Of a stretch of 11,488 nt of DNA, positions 5,051 to 11,488 are shown piece after piece. The translations under genes and the position numbers were made by a program. The notes below the pieces were generated by a model, which did no database searches, was not told where the DNA came from, and saw only the letters and a program-made list of their open reading frames with translations. Source of the DNA: Clostridiaceae bacterium (GTDB lineage Bacteria > Bacillota > Clostridia > Oscillospirales > Acutalibacteraceae); contig CAJGDQ010000022.1 in the NCBI GenBank assembly GCA_904502215.1, forward strand, positions 1 through 11,488. Reading direction: 5' to 3'. The number at the start of each line of letters is the position of its first letter. The stretch's first letter is position 1.

Positions 5051-6814
5051 TTAATTTAATTCATTTGCCATTTCATAGAATTTATAATAAATTCCCTTTT
5101 GTTTTAAAAGCTCTTCGTGGCTTCCCTCTTCCATAATCCCCTCATCGGTTAGAACTAAAATTCTATCCGATTTTTTTATGGTTGAAAGTCTATGGGCGAT
5201 TGTAATGGTTGTCCTGCCCTCAGATAGCTTAGCCAAAGACTTTGCAACAGCAAACTCGCTTTCGTTATCGAGCGCACTCGTTGCCTCATCAAGAATAATA
5301 ATAGGCGGATTTTTAAGGAAAACTCTGGCAATACTTATTCGCTGCTTCTGGCCGCCCGAGAGCTTGACACCACGTTCACCAACATATGTATCATATCCAT
5401 CCTTGAGCTCCATAACAAATTCGTGAGCTCCTGCCTTTTTAGCGGCTTCAATAACCTCTTCCATAGAAGCCCCGGGTTTTCCATAGGATATATTCTCATA
5501 AACCGTTCCAGAGAAAAGATAAACATCCTGTTGAACCATACCAATATTATCCCTTAGGCTTTTTAAGGTATATTCCTTAATGTTTTTGCCATCAAGCAAA
5601 ATTCCACCCGCCGTTACATCATAAAAACGGGGAATCAAGTTGCAAAGGGTTGTTTTTCCGCCACCCGAAGGGCCAACAAAGGCAATTTTTTCACCGCTCT
5701 TAATCGAAAGATTAAGACCCTTGAAAACTTTGTTATGGTCATCAGGGTATTCAAAAGAAACATCCTGAAACTCAATATCTCCTTTTGGATTTTTAAGCTC
5801 AACAGCGTTTTCTTCATCAAAAATTTCAATATCAGCATCCATAATTTGCAAGAAGCGTTCAATGCCTGTAAGTCCTCTTTGGAACTGCTCGGCAAATTCG
5901 ATAATTCTTCTAACAGTTGCTATAAAGGTTGTAACATAAAGAAGGTATGCTACAAGGTCTCCGGGGGTTATTGCTCCCTTTATCATAAAGATACTTCCGG
6001 CTATTACAACCGCCGCATACATAATGCCGTCAAACATACGGGTTGTTGTTGAAAACGCACCCATAAAACGATAAGAAAGCTTTTTAATTGAGAAAAAATT
6101 TTTATTATCCTTCTCAAACTTTTCAACCTCGATATCCTCATTTGCAAAGGCTTTAACAACCTTTTGACCGAGTAAAGAATCCTCGATTCGAGCATTTAAC
6201 TCGCCGATAAGCTGCCTTTGCTTTCTAAAGGTTGCACGCATTCTTTTGTTAAGGCTTCGGCAAATAACAACCATTATCGGAATAATAATAAATATTATTA
6301 AGGTTAGAGGAACATTGATATTAAGAAGAATAACAAAGGAAACTATCCCCTTAATACCCGCAATAAAAAACTCCTCGGGGCAGTGATGCGAAAATTCAGT
6401 AACATCAAAGAGGTCGTTGGTAATACGTCCCATTATTTGACCAACCTTGGTGTTGTTAAAATAGGTATTAGAAAGCTTATGAAGATGGCTATATGCATCC
6501 CTTCGCATATCGGTTTCGATTTTCGTTCCCATAACATGACCGATATAAGCCATATAATAGTAAGCCGCCGAATCAATAATGCGAAGAACCAAATAAAGAA
6601 TACCAACCCGCAGAACAAAGCCAATTGTAAGAGATGCTAAATCATTTATTCCCCTGTTGGTTATTTCTTTCATAATAAGTGGCAAAATTATTTCGCATAT
6701 AGTTGTTAGCGAAGCGCAGAAAAGGTCGAATATAACGGTTGGGATATATTTCTTATAATAAGGCATAAATCTGCCGATTAGTTCGCCCGTTTTATATCTT
6801 CTTTCTTTCTCCAT
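5051..6814 (-). CDS. ABC exporter half-transporter, membrane domain fused to ATPase (MsbA/MdlB/BmrA type), 587 aa
   Basis: Residues 1 to about 320 are the six-helix type I exporter domain, with long hydrophobic stretches near 25-50, 65-90, 155-185 and 262-305. The ATPase domain carries Walker A GPSGGGKTT (381-389), Q-loop Q429, signature LSGGQKQR (485-492), Walker B IIILDEATSALD (505-516) and H-loop H541. All catalytic residues are intact, including E510. It would act as a homodimer or pair with a partner encoded elsewhere, since no second half-transporter is adjacent. Likely cargo is lipid, drug or peptide; the sequence does not say which. The start is ATG 6814 because GAGGTG lies at the right distance. 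An in-frame reading can be extended to 6874, but that adds residues overlapping the promoter. Monocistronic, ending at a shared terminator. Confidence 0.93.
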   Translation of the reverse strand: MEKERRYKTGELIGRFMPYYKKYIPTVIFDLFCASLTTICEIILPLIMKEITNRGINDLASLTIGFVLRVGILYLVLRIIDSAAYYYMAYIGHVMGTKIETDMRRDAYSHLHKLSNTYFNNTKVGQIMGRITNDLFDVTEFSHHCPEEFFIAGIKGIVSFVILLNINVPLTLIIFIIIPIMVVICRSLNKRMRATFRKQRQLIGELNARIEDSLLGQKVVKAFANEDIEVEKFEKDNKNFFSIKKLSYRFMGAFSTTTRMFDGIMYAAVVIAGSIFMIKGAITPGDLVAYLLYVTTFIATVRRIIEFAEQFQRGLTGIERFLQIMDADIEIFDEENAVELKNPKGDIEFQDVSFEYPDDHNKVFKGLNLSIKSGEKIAFVGPSGGGKTTLCNLIPRFYDVTAGGILLDGKNIKEYTLKSLRDNIGMVQQDVYLFSGTVYENISYGKPGASMEEVIEAAKKAGAHEFVMELKDGYDTYVGERGVKLSGGQKQRISIARVFLKNPPIIILDEATSALDNESEFAVAKSLAKLSEGRTTITIAHRLSTIKKSDRILVLTDEGIMEEGSHEELLKQKGIYYKFYEMANELN

Positions 6815-6836
6815 ATTTTCACCTCTAAACAATAAA

Positions 6837-6865
6837 ATTTTAACACACATTTTCTTTAAATTCAA
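6837..6865 (-). promoter_or_regulatory. Sigma-A promoter of the ABC exporter gene
   Basis: On the minus strand TTGAAT (6865-6860), 17-base spacer, TAAAAT (6842-6837). The ATG is 22 bases downstream of the -10, leaving a short leader that holds GAGGTG. This supports the shorter start at 6814. Confidence 0.65.
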
Positions 6866-6896
6866 TAAAAACACCCAAAAAAATTCTCAATGAATA

Positions 6897-6924
6897 ATAA
6901 ATAATCCCCTCTTTTGAGGGGATT
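6897..6924 (-). terminator. Terminator after the CARF-nuclease-like gene
   Basis: AATCCCCTC (6903-6911), loop TTTT, GAGGGGATT (6916-6924), four bases after the stop codon. On the minus strand the stem is followed by the T-rich ATTTATTATT, which is not a pure T-run, so efficiency may be moderate. Confidence 0.75.
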
Positions 6925-6927
6925 GTT

Positions 6928-8148
6928 TTATAATTTTCTTATTAACTTTTTAAACTGTTCTTCGGTTTTTATGGTATGAACTGAGTCAATAAATTTAATT
7001 TGCATTGCCTTTGCCCTGTTCTCAAAATCCTTTAAAGATTTATTCTTTTTGTTAAGATATGTAGCAATTAACACTTTTTTGGCATACTCACCGCCGAAAC
7101 GGCTTGCAACCGCATCAAATTTATAAAGCTCGTCATCATTAATAGCACCGTTTTTGCAAGAAATGAAAATAGGAATAATACCGTTCATAAATATAACATC
7201 TATCTCATTTTCAGTGTCCTTAATAGGCGAATCATCGGGATGAAGGTTACCGTCCCAATCAATATGAACGCTTTGCATTGCATCGGAATAAATTTCTCTT
7301 CCCGTTTTAAAAACCTTAAGTTCAAGAATAGTTCCCGCACTCAACAAAGCCCGTTTAATCTGAGCATTTTTATAACGGAATTTCAAAATATTTGCATCCT
7401 CAAAATAACCTGAAATCAGCCTGCTTTTATAAAGTTGTTTTAAAAACCAAGAAAGAGAGAAATATTTAATATTCTTTCGGTTTAACAAATTTTTAAAATC
7501 GTTCAGGTTAATATTAACCTCAAGTTCGGCCTCATTCAAACCCTTATTTATCTCTTCAAACAATATAAACTGCTTGTTCCAAGAGCCCGGATTATTGCGG
7601 CATATAGCCCACATTTTATCAATATCATTGCAAAAATCCTCAGTCATATCAAAAGGATTTGTGCCATCCTTGATATCCTCGGTTTTATATTTTATTTTTC
7701 CGCCGTGAAGCTCTATACACTCCTCAACCGAAAGCTTAGGTTTGCCGCTAAAAATAAACTCACCATCATTATCGCAATCAATAGTTTTGCCATCTCTAAC
7801 ATTAAATCTTTGAAGCCTAATATTTTTGCATTCGCAAAACTCGGAATAAACCATCCCTATTGCAACAAGGACTAAATCCTCGCCGCCTGTGAGGTCAAAA
7901 AGGCATTCATCCTCACTCATAACAATATCTCTGAAAACAGAAAGAATAGAGGATAAATTGTTCTTATTTATAGGTTTAAACTCGGCCTTAATATCAATTT
8001 CGCGGTCTTTTTTAAATTCCTCATAAAATTCTATAAACTTATTTAGCCTCCAACTTTCTCCTATAAAAATTATTTTTTCGGGAACGGTTGTAAGTGAAGC
8101 TATAATATTATCAATGGGTGTTTCATCAAAGAGTTCTATAACGGTCAT
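6928..8148 (-). CDS. Card1/Can2-like protein (DUF1887): N-terminal CARF domain plus C-terminal PD-(D/E)XK-like nuclease domain, stand-alone
   Basis: 406 aa. Residues 1 to about 150 look like a CARF Rossmann domain: alternating beta/alpha segments (KIIFIGE, 25-31) and FDLTGGEDLVLVAIG (84-98). This matches the LTGGT(K)-type loop by which CARF proteins bind cyclic oligoadenylate, but with ED in place of TK. A middle part (about 190-262) may hold a winged-helix-like segment around FLKQLYKSRLISGYF (235-249). The C-terminal domain shows GTILELKVF with E276, ENEIDVIF with D317, PIFISCKNG with K332 and LYKFDAVASRFGGEYAKK (341-358), the usual restriction-endonuclease-fold order. In known Card1/Can2 nucleases, made active by cA4 from type III CRISPR complexes, an acidic residue normally stands two before this lysine; here it is S330. 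ATG 8148 is chosen for its AGGAAG site; an upstream in-frame GTG (8166) sits too close to AGGA. No cas gene, Cas10 or CRISPR array is in the window. The domain assignment is from pattern recognition only. Confidence 0.75.
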   Translation of the reverse strand: MTVIELFDETPIDNIIASLTTVPEKIIFIGESWRLNKFIEFYEEFKKDREIDIKAEFKPINKNNLSSILSVFRDIVMSEDECLFDLTGGEDLVLVAIGMVYSEFCECKNIRLQRFNVRDGKTIDCDNDGEFIFSGKPKLSVEECIELHGGKIKYKTEDIKDGTNPFDMTEDFCNDIDKMWAICRNNPGSWNKQFILFEEINKGLNEAELEVNINLNDFKNLLNRKNIKYFSLSWFLKQLYKSRLISGYFEDANILKFRYKNAQIKRALLSAGTILELKVFKTGREIYSDAMQSVHIDWDGNLHPDDSPIKDTENEIDVIFMNGIIPIFISCKNGAINDDELYKFDAVASRFGGEYAKKVLIATYLNKKNKSLKDFENRAKAMQIKFIDSVHTIKTEEQFKKLIRKL

Positions 8149-8171
8149 TTTAAAACTTCCTTTCACTCCTC

Positions 8172-8200
8172 ATATTACCACTTTTAGCTATTTAAAGCAA
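8172..8200 (-). promoter_or_regulatory. Promoter of the CARF-nuclease-like gene
   Basis: On the minus strand TTGCTT (8200-8195), 17-base spacer, TAATAT (8177-8172), with TG placed as in an extended -10. It lies next to the terminator of the transketolase operon, so the gene is expressed on its own and not by read-through from housekeeping genes. Confidence 0.65.
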
Positions 8201-8201
8201 C

Positions 8202-8236
8202 AAAAAATCCAAAGTCCTTTGGACTTTGGATTTTTT
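8202..8236 (-). terminator. Terminator of the pseudouridine synthase-HAD-transketolase operon
   Basis: A 16-bp perfect stem, 8202-8217 pairing with 8221-8236, core ATCCAAAGTCC / GGACTTTGGAT, loop of three bases, flanked by six A and six T. It starts five bases after the tkt stop codon. The symmetric shape could also stop transcription in the other direction. Confidence 0.92.
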
Positions 8237-8241
8237 AGGTT

Positions 8242-9189
8242 TTATTTCTTCATTGAAATCGCTTTTTTAGCCTTCTCAACAATATTAACTGCTCTAAGAC
8301 CAAATTCATCGAGAAGCTTAGGAGCAGGACCTGAGTAACCAAATCTATCATAAACGCCGAGTTTAACAACAGGAACAGGATATTCCTCAGCCAAAGCTTC
8401 AGCAACAGCGCTTCCAAGACCGCCGATAACCGAATGTTCCTCAGCAGTAACAATAGCGCCTGTTTCCTTAGCAGCCTTTAAAACGATATCCTTATCAAGC
8501 GGCTTGATGGTATGCATATTGATAATGCGAGCCGAAATTCCCTCAGCCTTTAAAAGCTCGTGAGCCTGCATAGCCTCATCAACCATAAGACCTGTTGCGA
8601 TAATGGTAACATCGCTTCCCTCTTTAAGCTCAACGCCCTTGCCAATCTCAAATTTATAATCATCACCGAAAATAACCGGAACAGCAAGGCGGCCAAATCT
8701 CATATAAACAGGGCCATCGTGGTCTAAAGCTGCCTCAACAGCCATTTTAGCCTCAGTTTCATCAGCAGGGTTAATAATAGTCATACCCGGAATAGTGCGC
8801 ATTAAAGCGATATCCTCACAGCATTGATGGGTAGCGCCGTCTTCACCAACAGAGATACCTGCGTGAGTAGCGCCGATTATAACATTAAGATGGGGATAAC
8901 CGATGGAGTTTCTAACCTGCTCATAGGCTCTGCCTGCAGCAAACATAGCAAATGAGGAGCAAATAACCTTTTTGCCTGTTGCAGCAATGCCTGCAGCAAT
9001 ACCAACCATATTTTGCTCAGCAATACCGCAATCATAAAATCTTTCAGGGAAAGCCTTTTTAAACATACCTGTTTGTGTAGCGGCAGCAAGGTCGGCATCT
9101 AAAACAACGAAATCATCTCTCTTAGCTCCAAGCTCAGCCAAAGCGTTACCGTAACTAACGCGGGTTGCAACTTTTCTTACTTCTGACAT
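8242..9189 (-). CDS. tkt: Transketolase, C-terminal subunit (pyrimidine-binding and C-terminal domains), 315 aa
   Basis: Half of a split transketolase, a thiamine-diphosphate enzyme that moves two-carbon ketol units between sugar phosphates in the non-oxidative pentose phosphate pathway. The Pyr domain has VVLDADLAAATQ (28-39) and CGIAEQNMVGIAAG (54-67) with the cofactor-activating glutamate E58. GEDGATHQ (115-122) carries H121. The C-terminal domain contains the usual regulatory-like fold with VTIIATG (194-200). Its ATG is 17 bases after the stop of the N-terminal subunit gene, with GGGAGG upstream, so the pair is translated from one message. Split forms are common in Firmicutes and archaea. 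A related split family member (DXS-like or another ThDP transferase) is much less likely because both halves have transketolase motifs. Confidence 0.93.
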   Translation of the reverse strand: MSEVRKVATRVSYGNALAELGAKRDDFVVLDADLAAATQTGMFKKAFPERFYDCGIAEQNMVGIAAGIAATGKKVICSSFAMFAAGRAYEQVRNSIGYPHLNVIIGATHAGISVGEDGATHQCCEDIALMRTIPGMTIINPADETEAKMAVEAALDHDGPVYMRFGRLAVPVIFGDDYKFEIGKGVELKEGSDVTIIATGLMVDEAMQAHELLKAEGISARIINMHTIKPLDKDIVLKAAKETGAIVTAEEHSVIGGLGSAVAEALAEEYPVPVVKLGVYDRFGYSGPAPKLLDEFGLRAVNIVEKAKKAISMKK

Positions 9190-9206
9190 ATCTTTCTACC
9201 TCCCTA

Positions 9207-10043
9207 TTACTGTAACTCAGCAAGCTGAGCATTAAGCTCGCTCATTGCCTGTTCATATTGTTCATCGTTGGGCGCAGAACCATGCCAACCAACCTGATTT
9301 TCCATAAAGGAAACGCCCTTGCCCTTAACAGTTTTAGCAACTATTGCAACCGGCTTATCAATAGTTTCAGCCTCTTTCAAAGCGTTTTCAATCTCATCAA
9401 AATCATGACCGTTGATAACAATAACGTGCCAATTAAATGCTTCAAACTTCTTATCGATAGGCATTGCCGAGTTAACCTCTTCAATAGTTCCGTCAATCTG
9501 AAGATTATTATAATCAACAAAGGCAGTTAAATTAGAAAGTCCCTTGTTAGCCGCAAACATAGCAGCCTCCCAAACCTGACCTTCCTCGATTTCGCCGTCA
9601 CCTAAAACAGTATAAACCTTGAAATCATCGCCAAAATGCTTAGCCGAAAGAGCCATACCAACAGCCGCCGATATACCCTGACCCAAAGAGCCTGAGGACA
9701 TATCAACACCGGGGATATGCTTCATATCGGGGTGACCCTGCAAAATGCTATCGGGCTTGCGAAGAGTTTTAAGAAGCTCAACATCAAAATAACCGCGATT
9801 AGCTAAAACGGAATAAAGAGCAGGCGCTGCATGTCCCTTAGAAAGAACAAAGCGGTCTCTATTTTCCATCTTAGGATTTTTTGGGTCGATATTCATATGC
9901 TTAAAATAAAGATATGTTAAAATATCAGTGCAAGAAAGCGAACCACCCGGATGTCCCGACTTAGCGCTATGCACCCCCTCTATGATGCCCATTCTAACTT
10001 TTAAGGCTGTGATTTGCAGGTCTTTTTTAACTGCATTATCCAT
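9207..10043 (-). CDS. tkt: Transketolase, N-terminal subunit (ThDP pyrophosphate-binding domain), 278 aa
   Basis: The PP domain partner of the downstream subunit. SGHPGGSLS (29-37) carries H31 and SKGHAAPALY (68-77) carries H71, both substrate or cofactor histidines of transketolases. The ThDP/Mg motif is GDGEIEEGQ (148-156) followed by DYNNLQIDG (177-185), the classic GDG...NN spacing. SSGSLGQG (116-123) is the conserved loop before it. Length is normal for the split form. The ATG at 10043 has AAAGGA upstream and sits 29 bases behind the HAD phosphatase stop, so it is in the same operon. Together with the RpiB-like isomerase elsewhere in the window it belongs to pentose/tetrose phosphate exchange. 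Confidence 0.95.
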   Translation of the reverse strand: MDNAVKKDLQITALKVRMGIIEGVHSAKSGHPGGSLSCTDILTYLYFKHMNIDPKNPKMENRDRFVLSKGHAAPALYSVLANRGYFDVELLKTLRKPDSILQGHPDMKHIPGVDMSSGSLGQGISAAVGMALSAKHFGDDFKVYTVLGDGEIEEGQVWEAAMFAANKGLSNLTAFVDYNNLQIDGTIEEVNSAMPIDKKFEAFNWHVIVINGHDFDEIENALKEAETIDKPVAIVAKTVKGKGVSFMENQVGWHGSAPNDEQYEQAMSELNAQLAELQ

Positions 10044-10072
10044 CTTATCAATCCTTTCTTTATAAAATGCAA

Positions 10073-10909
10073 TTAATTTGCATTGAATTTACTTGTTAAA
10101 TAATCAATAAAATCCGCAACTGCGCCCTCATCACAAGAAACAGTTATATATTCAGCGGTTTCCTTTATTTCCTCAGGAGAGGTATTTGGAACTGCCGCTA
10201 TATCTGCCATTTTCAACATTTCAAGGTCGTTGTAATAATCGCCTATTGCAAATAATCCGCCCTTTTTAATATCCATCAAACCGCAAAGCTCTTTTAAAGC
10301 CGAAGCTTTGGATACTCCAAAAGGTAATATCTCATAATAATATCTCATCCTGCCGTCAAGCACCGCACAGGTATCAACATATTTTGAATTAACCTTTTCA
10401 TTTTTTAGAAAGCTTTTAAGCTCTTCTCTTTCTTGCAAGGTATTTAAAAAGAAATTAACCTTGTTCCATTTATATTTTGAAACTTCTTCAAAGGTAATAT
10501 CAGGAGCCTCAAAATGTTCACAAAGCTGGTGAATATCAGTTTCACTCGTTCTTCTAAGAGTAAAAGCCTTATCCCTGCAATGAATTTCAATACCAATTTT
10601 TTCGAAGTTGTTATAAATTAGCTCTACTATTCTATAATCCTCTTTCGGAATAGCTTTTTCAAGGATGGTTTTTTCCTCTTTGAAATCAAAAACAACCGCA
10701 CCGTTTGTTACAACCGATGGTGAAACATTTTTAAGCAACTTTGCAACCTCACTTGCTGCAATAAGCGCCCTTCCGGTTGAAAGAGAAAACCTTCCGCCCT
10801 CATTCATAAAAAATTCTATTTTTTCTATATTTTTAGGGTTGAGATATTCATTTTCCATAAGAGTTCCATCAACATCACACGCTAAAATACAATTATCAAA
10901 TATTCCCAC
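10073..10909 (-). CDS. HAD-superfamily phosphatase, Cof type (subclass IIB), 278 aa
   Basis: All four HAD motifs are seen. Motif I is CDVDGTL with nucleophile D12 and general acid D14. Motif II is LSTGR (43-47), and motif III is K201 in PFGVSKASAL. Motif IV is GDYYNDLEML (223-232) with D224 and D228. The large cap between motifs II and III (about residues 80-190) marks Cof/YbiV-type enzymes, which dephosphorylate sugar phosphates, nucleotides or FMN-like compounds with loose specificity. The start is GTG at 10909, directly after the TAA of the pseudouridine synthase gene (TAAGTG, no gap) with AAGG six bases upstream. A later Met (residue 18) would remove motif I. Translational coupling with the upstream gene is likely. 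The exact substrate is unknown; its place before transketolase makes a sugar phosphate plausible, but that is inference. Confidence 0.92.
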   Translation of the reverse strand: MGIFDNCILACDVDGTLMENEYLNPKNIEKIEFFMNEGGRFSLSTGRALIAASEVAKLLKNVSPSVVTNGAVVFDFKEEKTILEKAIPKEDYRIVELIYNNFEKIGIEIHCRDKAFTLRRTSETDIHQLCEHFEAPDITFEEVSKYKWNKVNFFLNTLQEREELKSFLKNEKVNSKYVDTCAVLDGRMRYYYEILPFGVSKASALKELCGLMDIKKGGLFAIGDYYNDLEMLKMADIAAVPNTSPEEIKETAEYITVSCDEGAVADFIDYLTSKFNAN

Positions 10910-11488
10910 TTAAACCTTGTTCCTTTTCAAAAATGCCTTGAAATAATCAGGCAAATCACTTTCAAACTCCATATATTCCTGAGTTTTCGGGTGAATGAAG
11001 CCAATTTTCTTAGCGTGCAAGCATTGACCACCAAGGCTTGTTATAACCTTTTTCGGACCATAAACCTCATCCCCTGCAACAGGGAAACCGAGATATGCCA
11101 TATGCACCCTTATCTGATGGGTTCTACCCGTTTCAAGCTTTAATCTTAGATGGGTAAAACCGTTAAGTCTATCAATAACTTTATAATGGGTAACTGCCCT
11201 TCTGCCACCCGATACAACCGCCATTTGCTTGCGCTTTTGGGGGTGTCTTGCAATGGGAGCATCAATCGTTCCCTCTTGCATTTTAACATTACCGTAAACT
11301 ATAGCTTCATATTCCCTTGTGAAAGAATGCTCCTTTATTTGCTCGGCCAAGAAATTATGAGCGAAATCATTTTTGGCAACCATTAAAAGACCGCTTGTGT
11401 TCTTATCAATTCTATGAACTATGCCGGGTCGCATAACTCCGTTAATACCGGATAAAGAATCCTTGCAATGAAACATAAGGGCATTAAC
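10910..11488 (-). CDS. RluA-family 23S rRNA pseudouridine synthase (RluD/YlyB-like), 5' end missing
   Basis: The visible 192 residues are the catalytic and C-terminal part; the N-terminal part, which in this family often includes an S4 RNA-binding domain, lies beyond the right edge. The reading frame is open to the last base, so the Met at 11476 is internal. The upstream residues VNAL followed by MFHCKDSLSGINGV fit the conserved family region, not a start. The catalytic aspartate is D28 of the visible part, in PGIVHRIDKNTSGLLM. The second family block TGRTHQIRVHM also occurs further on. The protein makes pseudouridine in 23S rRNA from uridine. It is the first seen gene of an operon with the HAD phosphatase and transketolase subunits, and its stop codon touches the HAD start. 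Which rRNA site it modifies cannot be read from the sequence. Confidence 0.95.
   Translation of the reverse strand, partial: VNALMFHCKDSLSGINGVMRPGIVHRIDKNTSGLLMVAKNDFAHNFLAEQIKEHSFTREYEAIVYGNVKMQEGTIDAPIARHPQKRKQMAVVSGGRRAVTHYKVIDRLNGFTHLRLKLETGRTHQIRVHMAYLGFPVAGDEVYGPKKVITSLGGQCLHAKKIGFIHPKTQEYMEFESDLPDYFKAFLKRNKV

Noticed and set aside
8149..8166. GTG 8166 as start of the CARF-nuclease-like gene
   Set aside because: AGGA lies directly next to the GTG, without proper spacing, while AGGAAG is well placed for ATG 8148.
1..11488. CRISPR array, tRNA, rRNA or insertion sequence
   Set aside because: No regularly spaced repeats, tRNA-like cloverleaf, rRNA-like sequence, transposase gene or long terminal inverted repeats were seen by eye on either strand.

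Overview
This window looks like chromosomal DNA of a low-GC, spore-forming member of the Clostridia, possibly a gut Oscillospirales- or Christensenellales-like lineage. The evidence is an alpha/beta-type small acid-soluble spore protein gene, AT-rich intergenic DNA, strong AGGAGG-like ribosome binding sites, a transketolase split into two genes, and intrinsic terminators after almost every unit. The taxon is inferred from gene content only. No tRNA, rRNA, transposase or CRISPR array was seen, and no stretch longer than 300 bases lacks a gene.

Left part (1-3961): the 5' part of a minus-strand serine beta-lactamase-like hydrolase, then an amino-sugar region. On the minus strand a nagA-type deacetylase gene overlaps a divergent ROK-like ATPase gene. 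As given, nagA is broken twice: a one-base frameshift near its 5' end and an in-frame TAG at 2443-2445. A classical ROK sugar kinase is transcribed divergently on the plus strand. The 137-bp divergent region holds two extended -10 promoters and a palindrome lying on the nagA start site.

Middle part (3962-8241): two plus-strand single-gene units (the spore protein and a divergent RpiB/LacA/LacB-family isomerase with its own promoter and palindrome). A minus-strand half-size ABC exporter follows. Then comes a stand-alone minus-strand gene whose protein has the layout of Card1/Can2 (CARF sensor domain plus PD-(D/E)XK-like nuclease). In CRISPR type III systems that family is activated by cyclic oligoadenylate. 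Here it sits alone between housekeeping genes, behind its own promoter, and its nuclease and nucleotide-binding motifs are altered. It is the most interesting item in the window.

Right part (8242-11488): a minus-strand operon reading RluA-family pseudouridine synthase (5' end outside the window), Cof-type HAD phosphatase, transketolase N-terminal subunit, transketolase C-terminal subunit, closed by a 16-bp terminator hairpin. Transketolase and the RpiB-like isomerase both touch pentose/tetrose phosphate metabolism. The ROK and nagA genes point to amino-sugar or hexose use.
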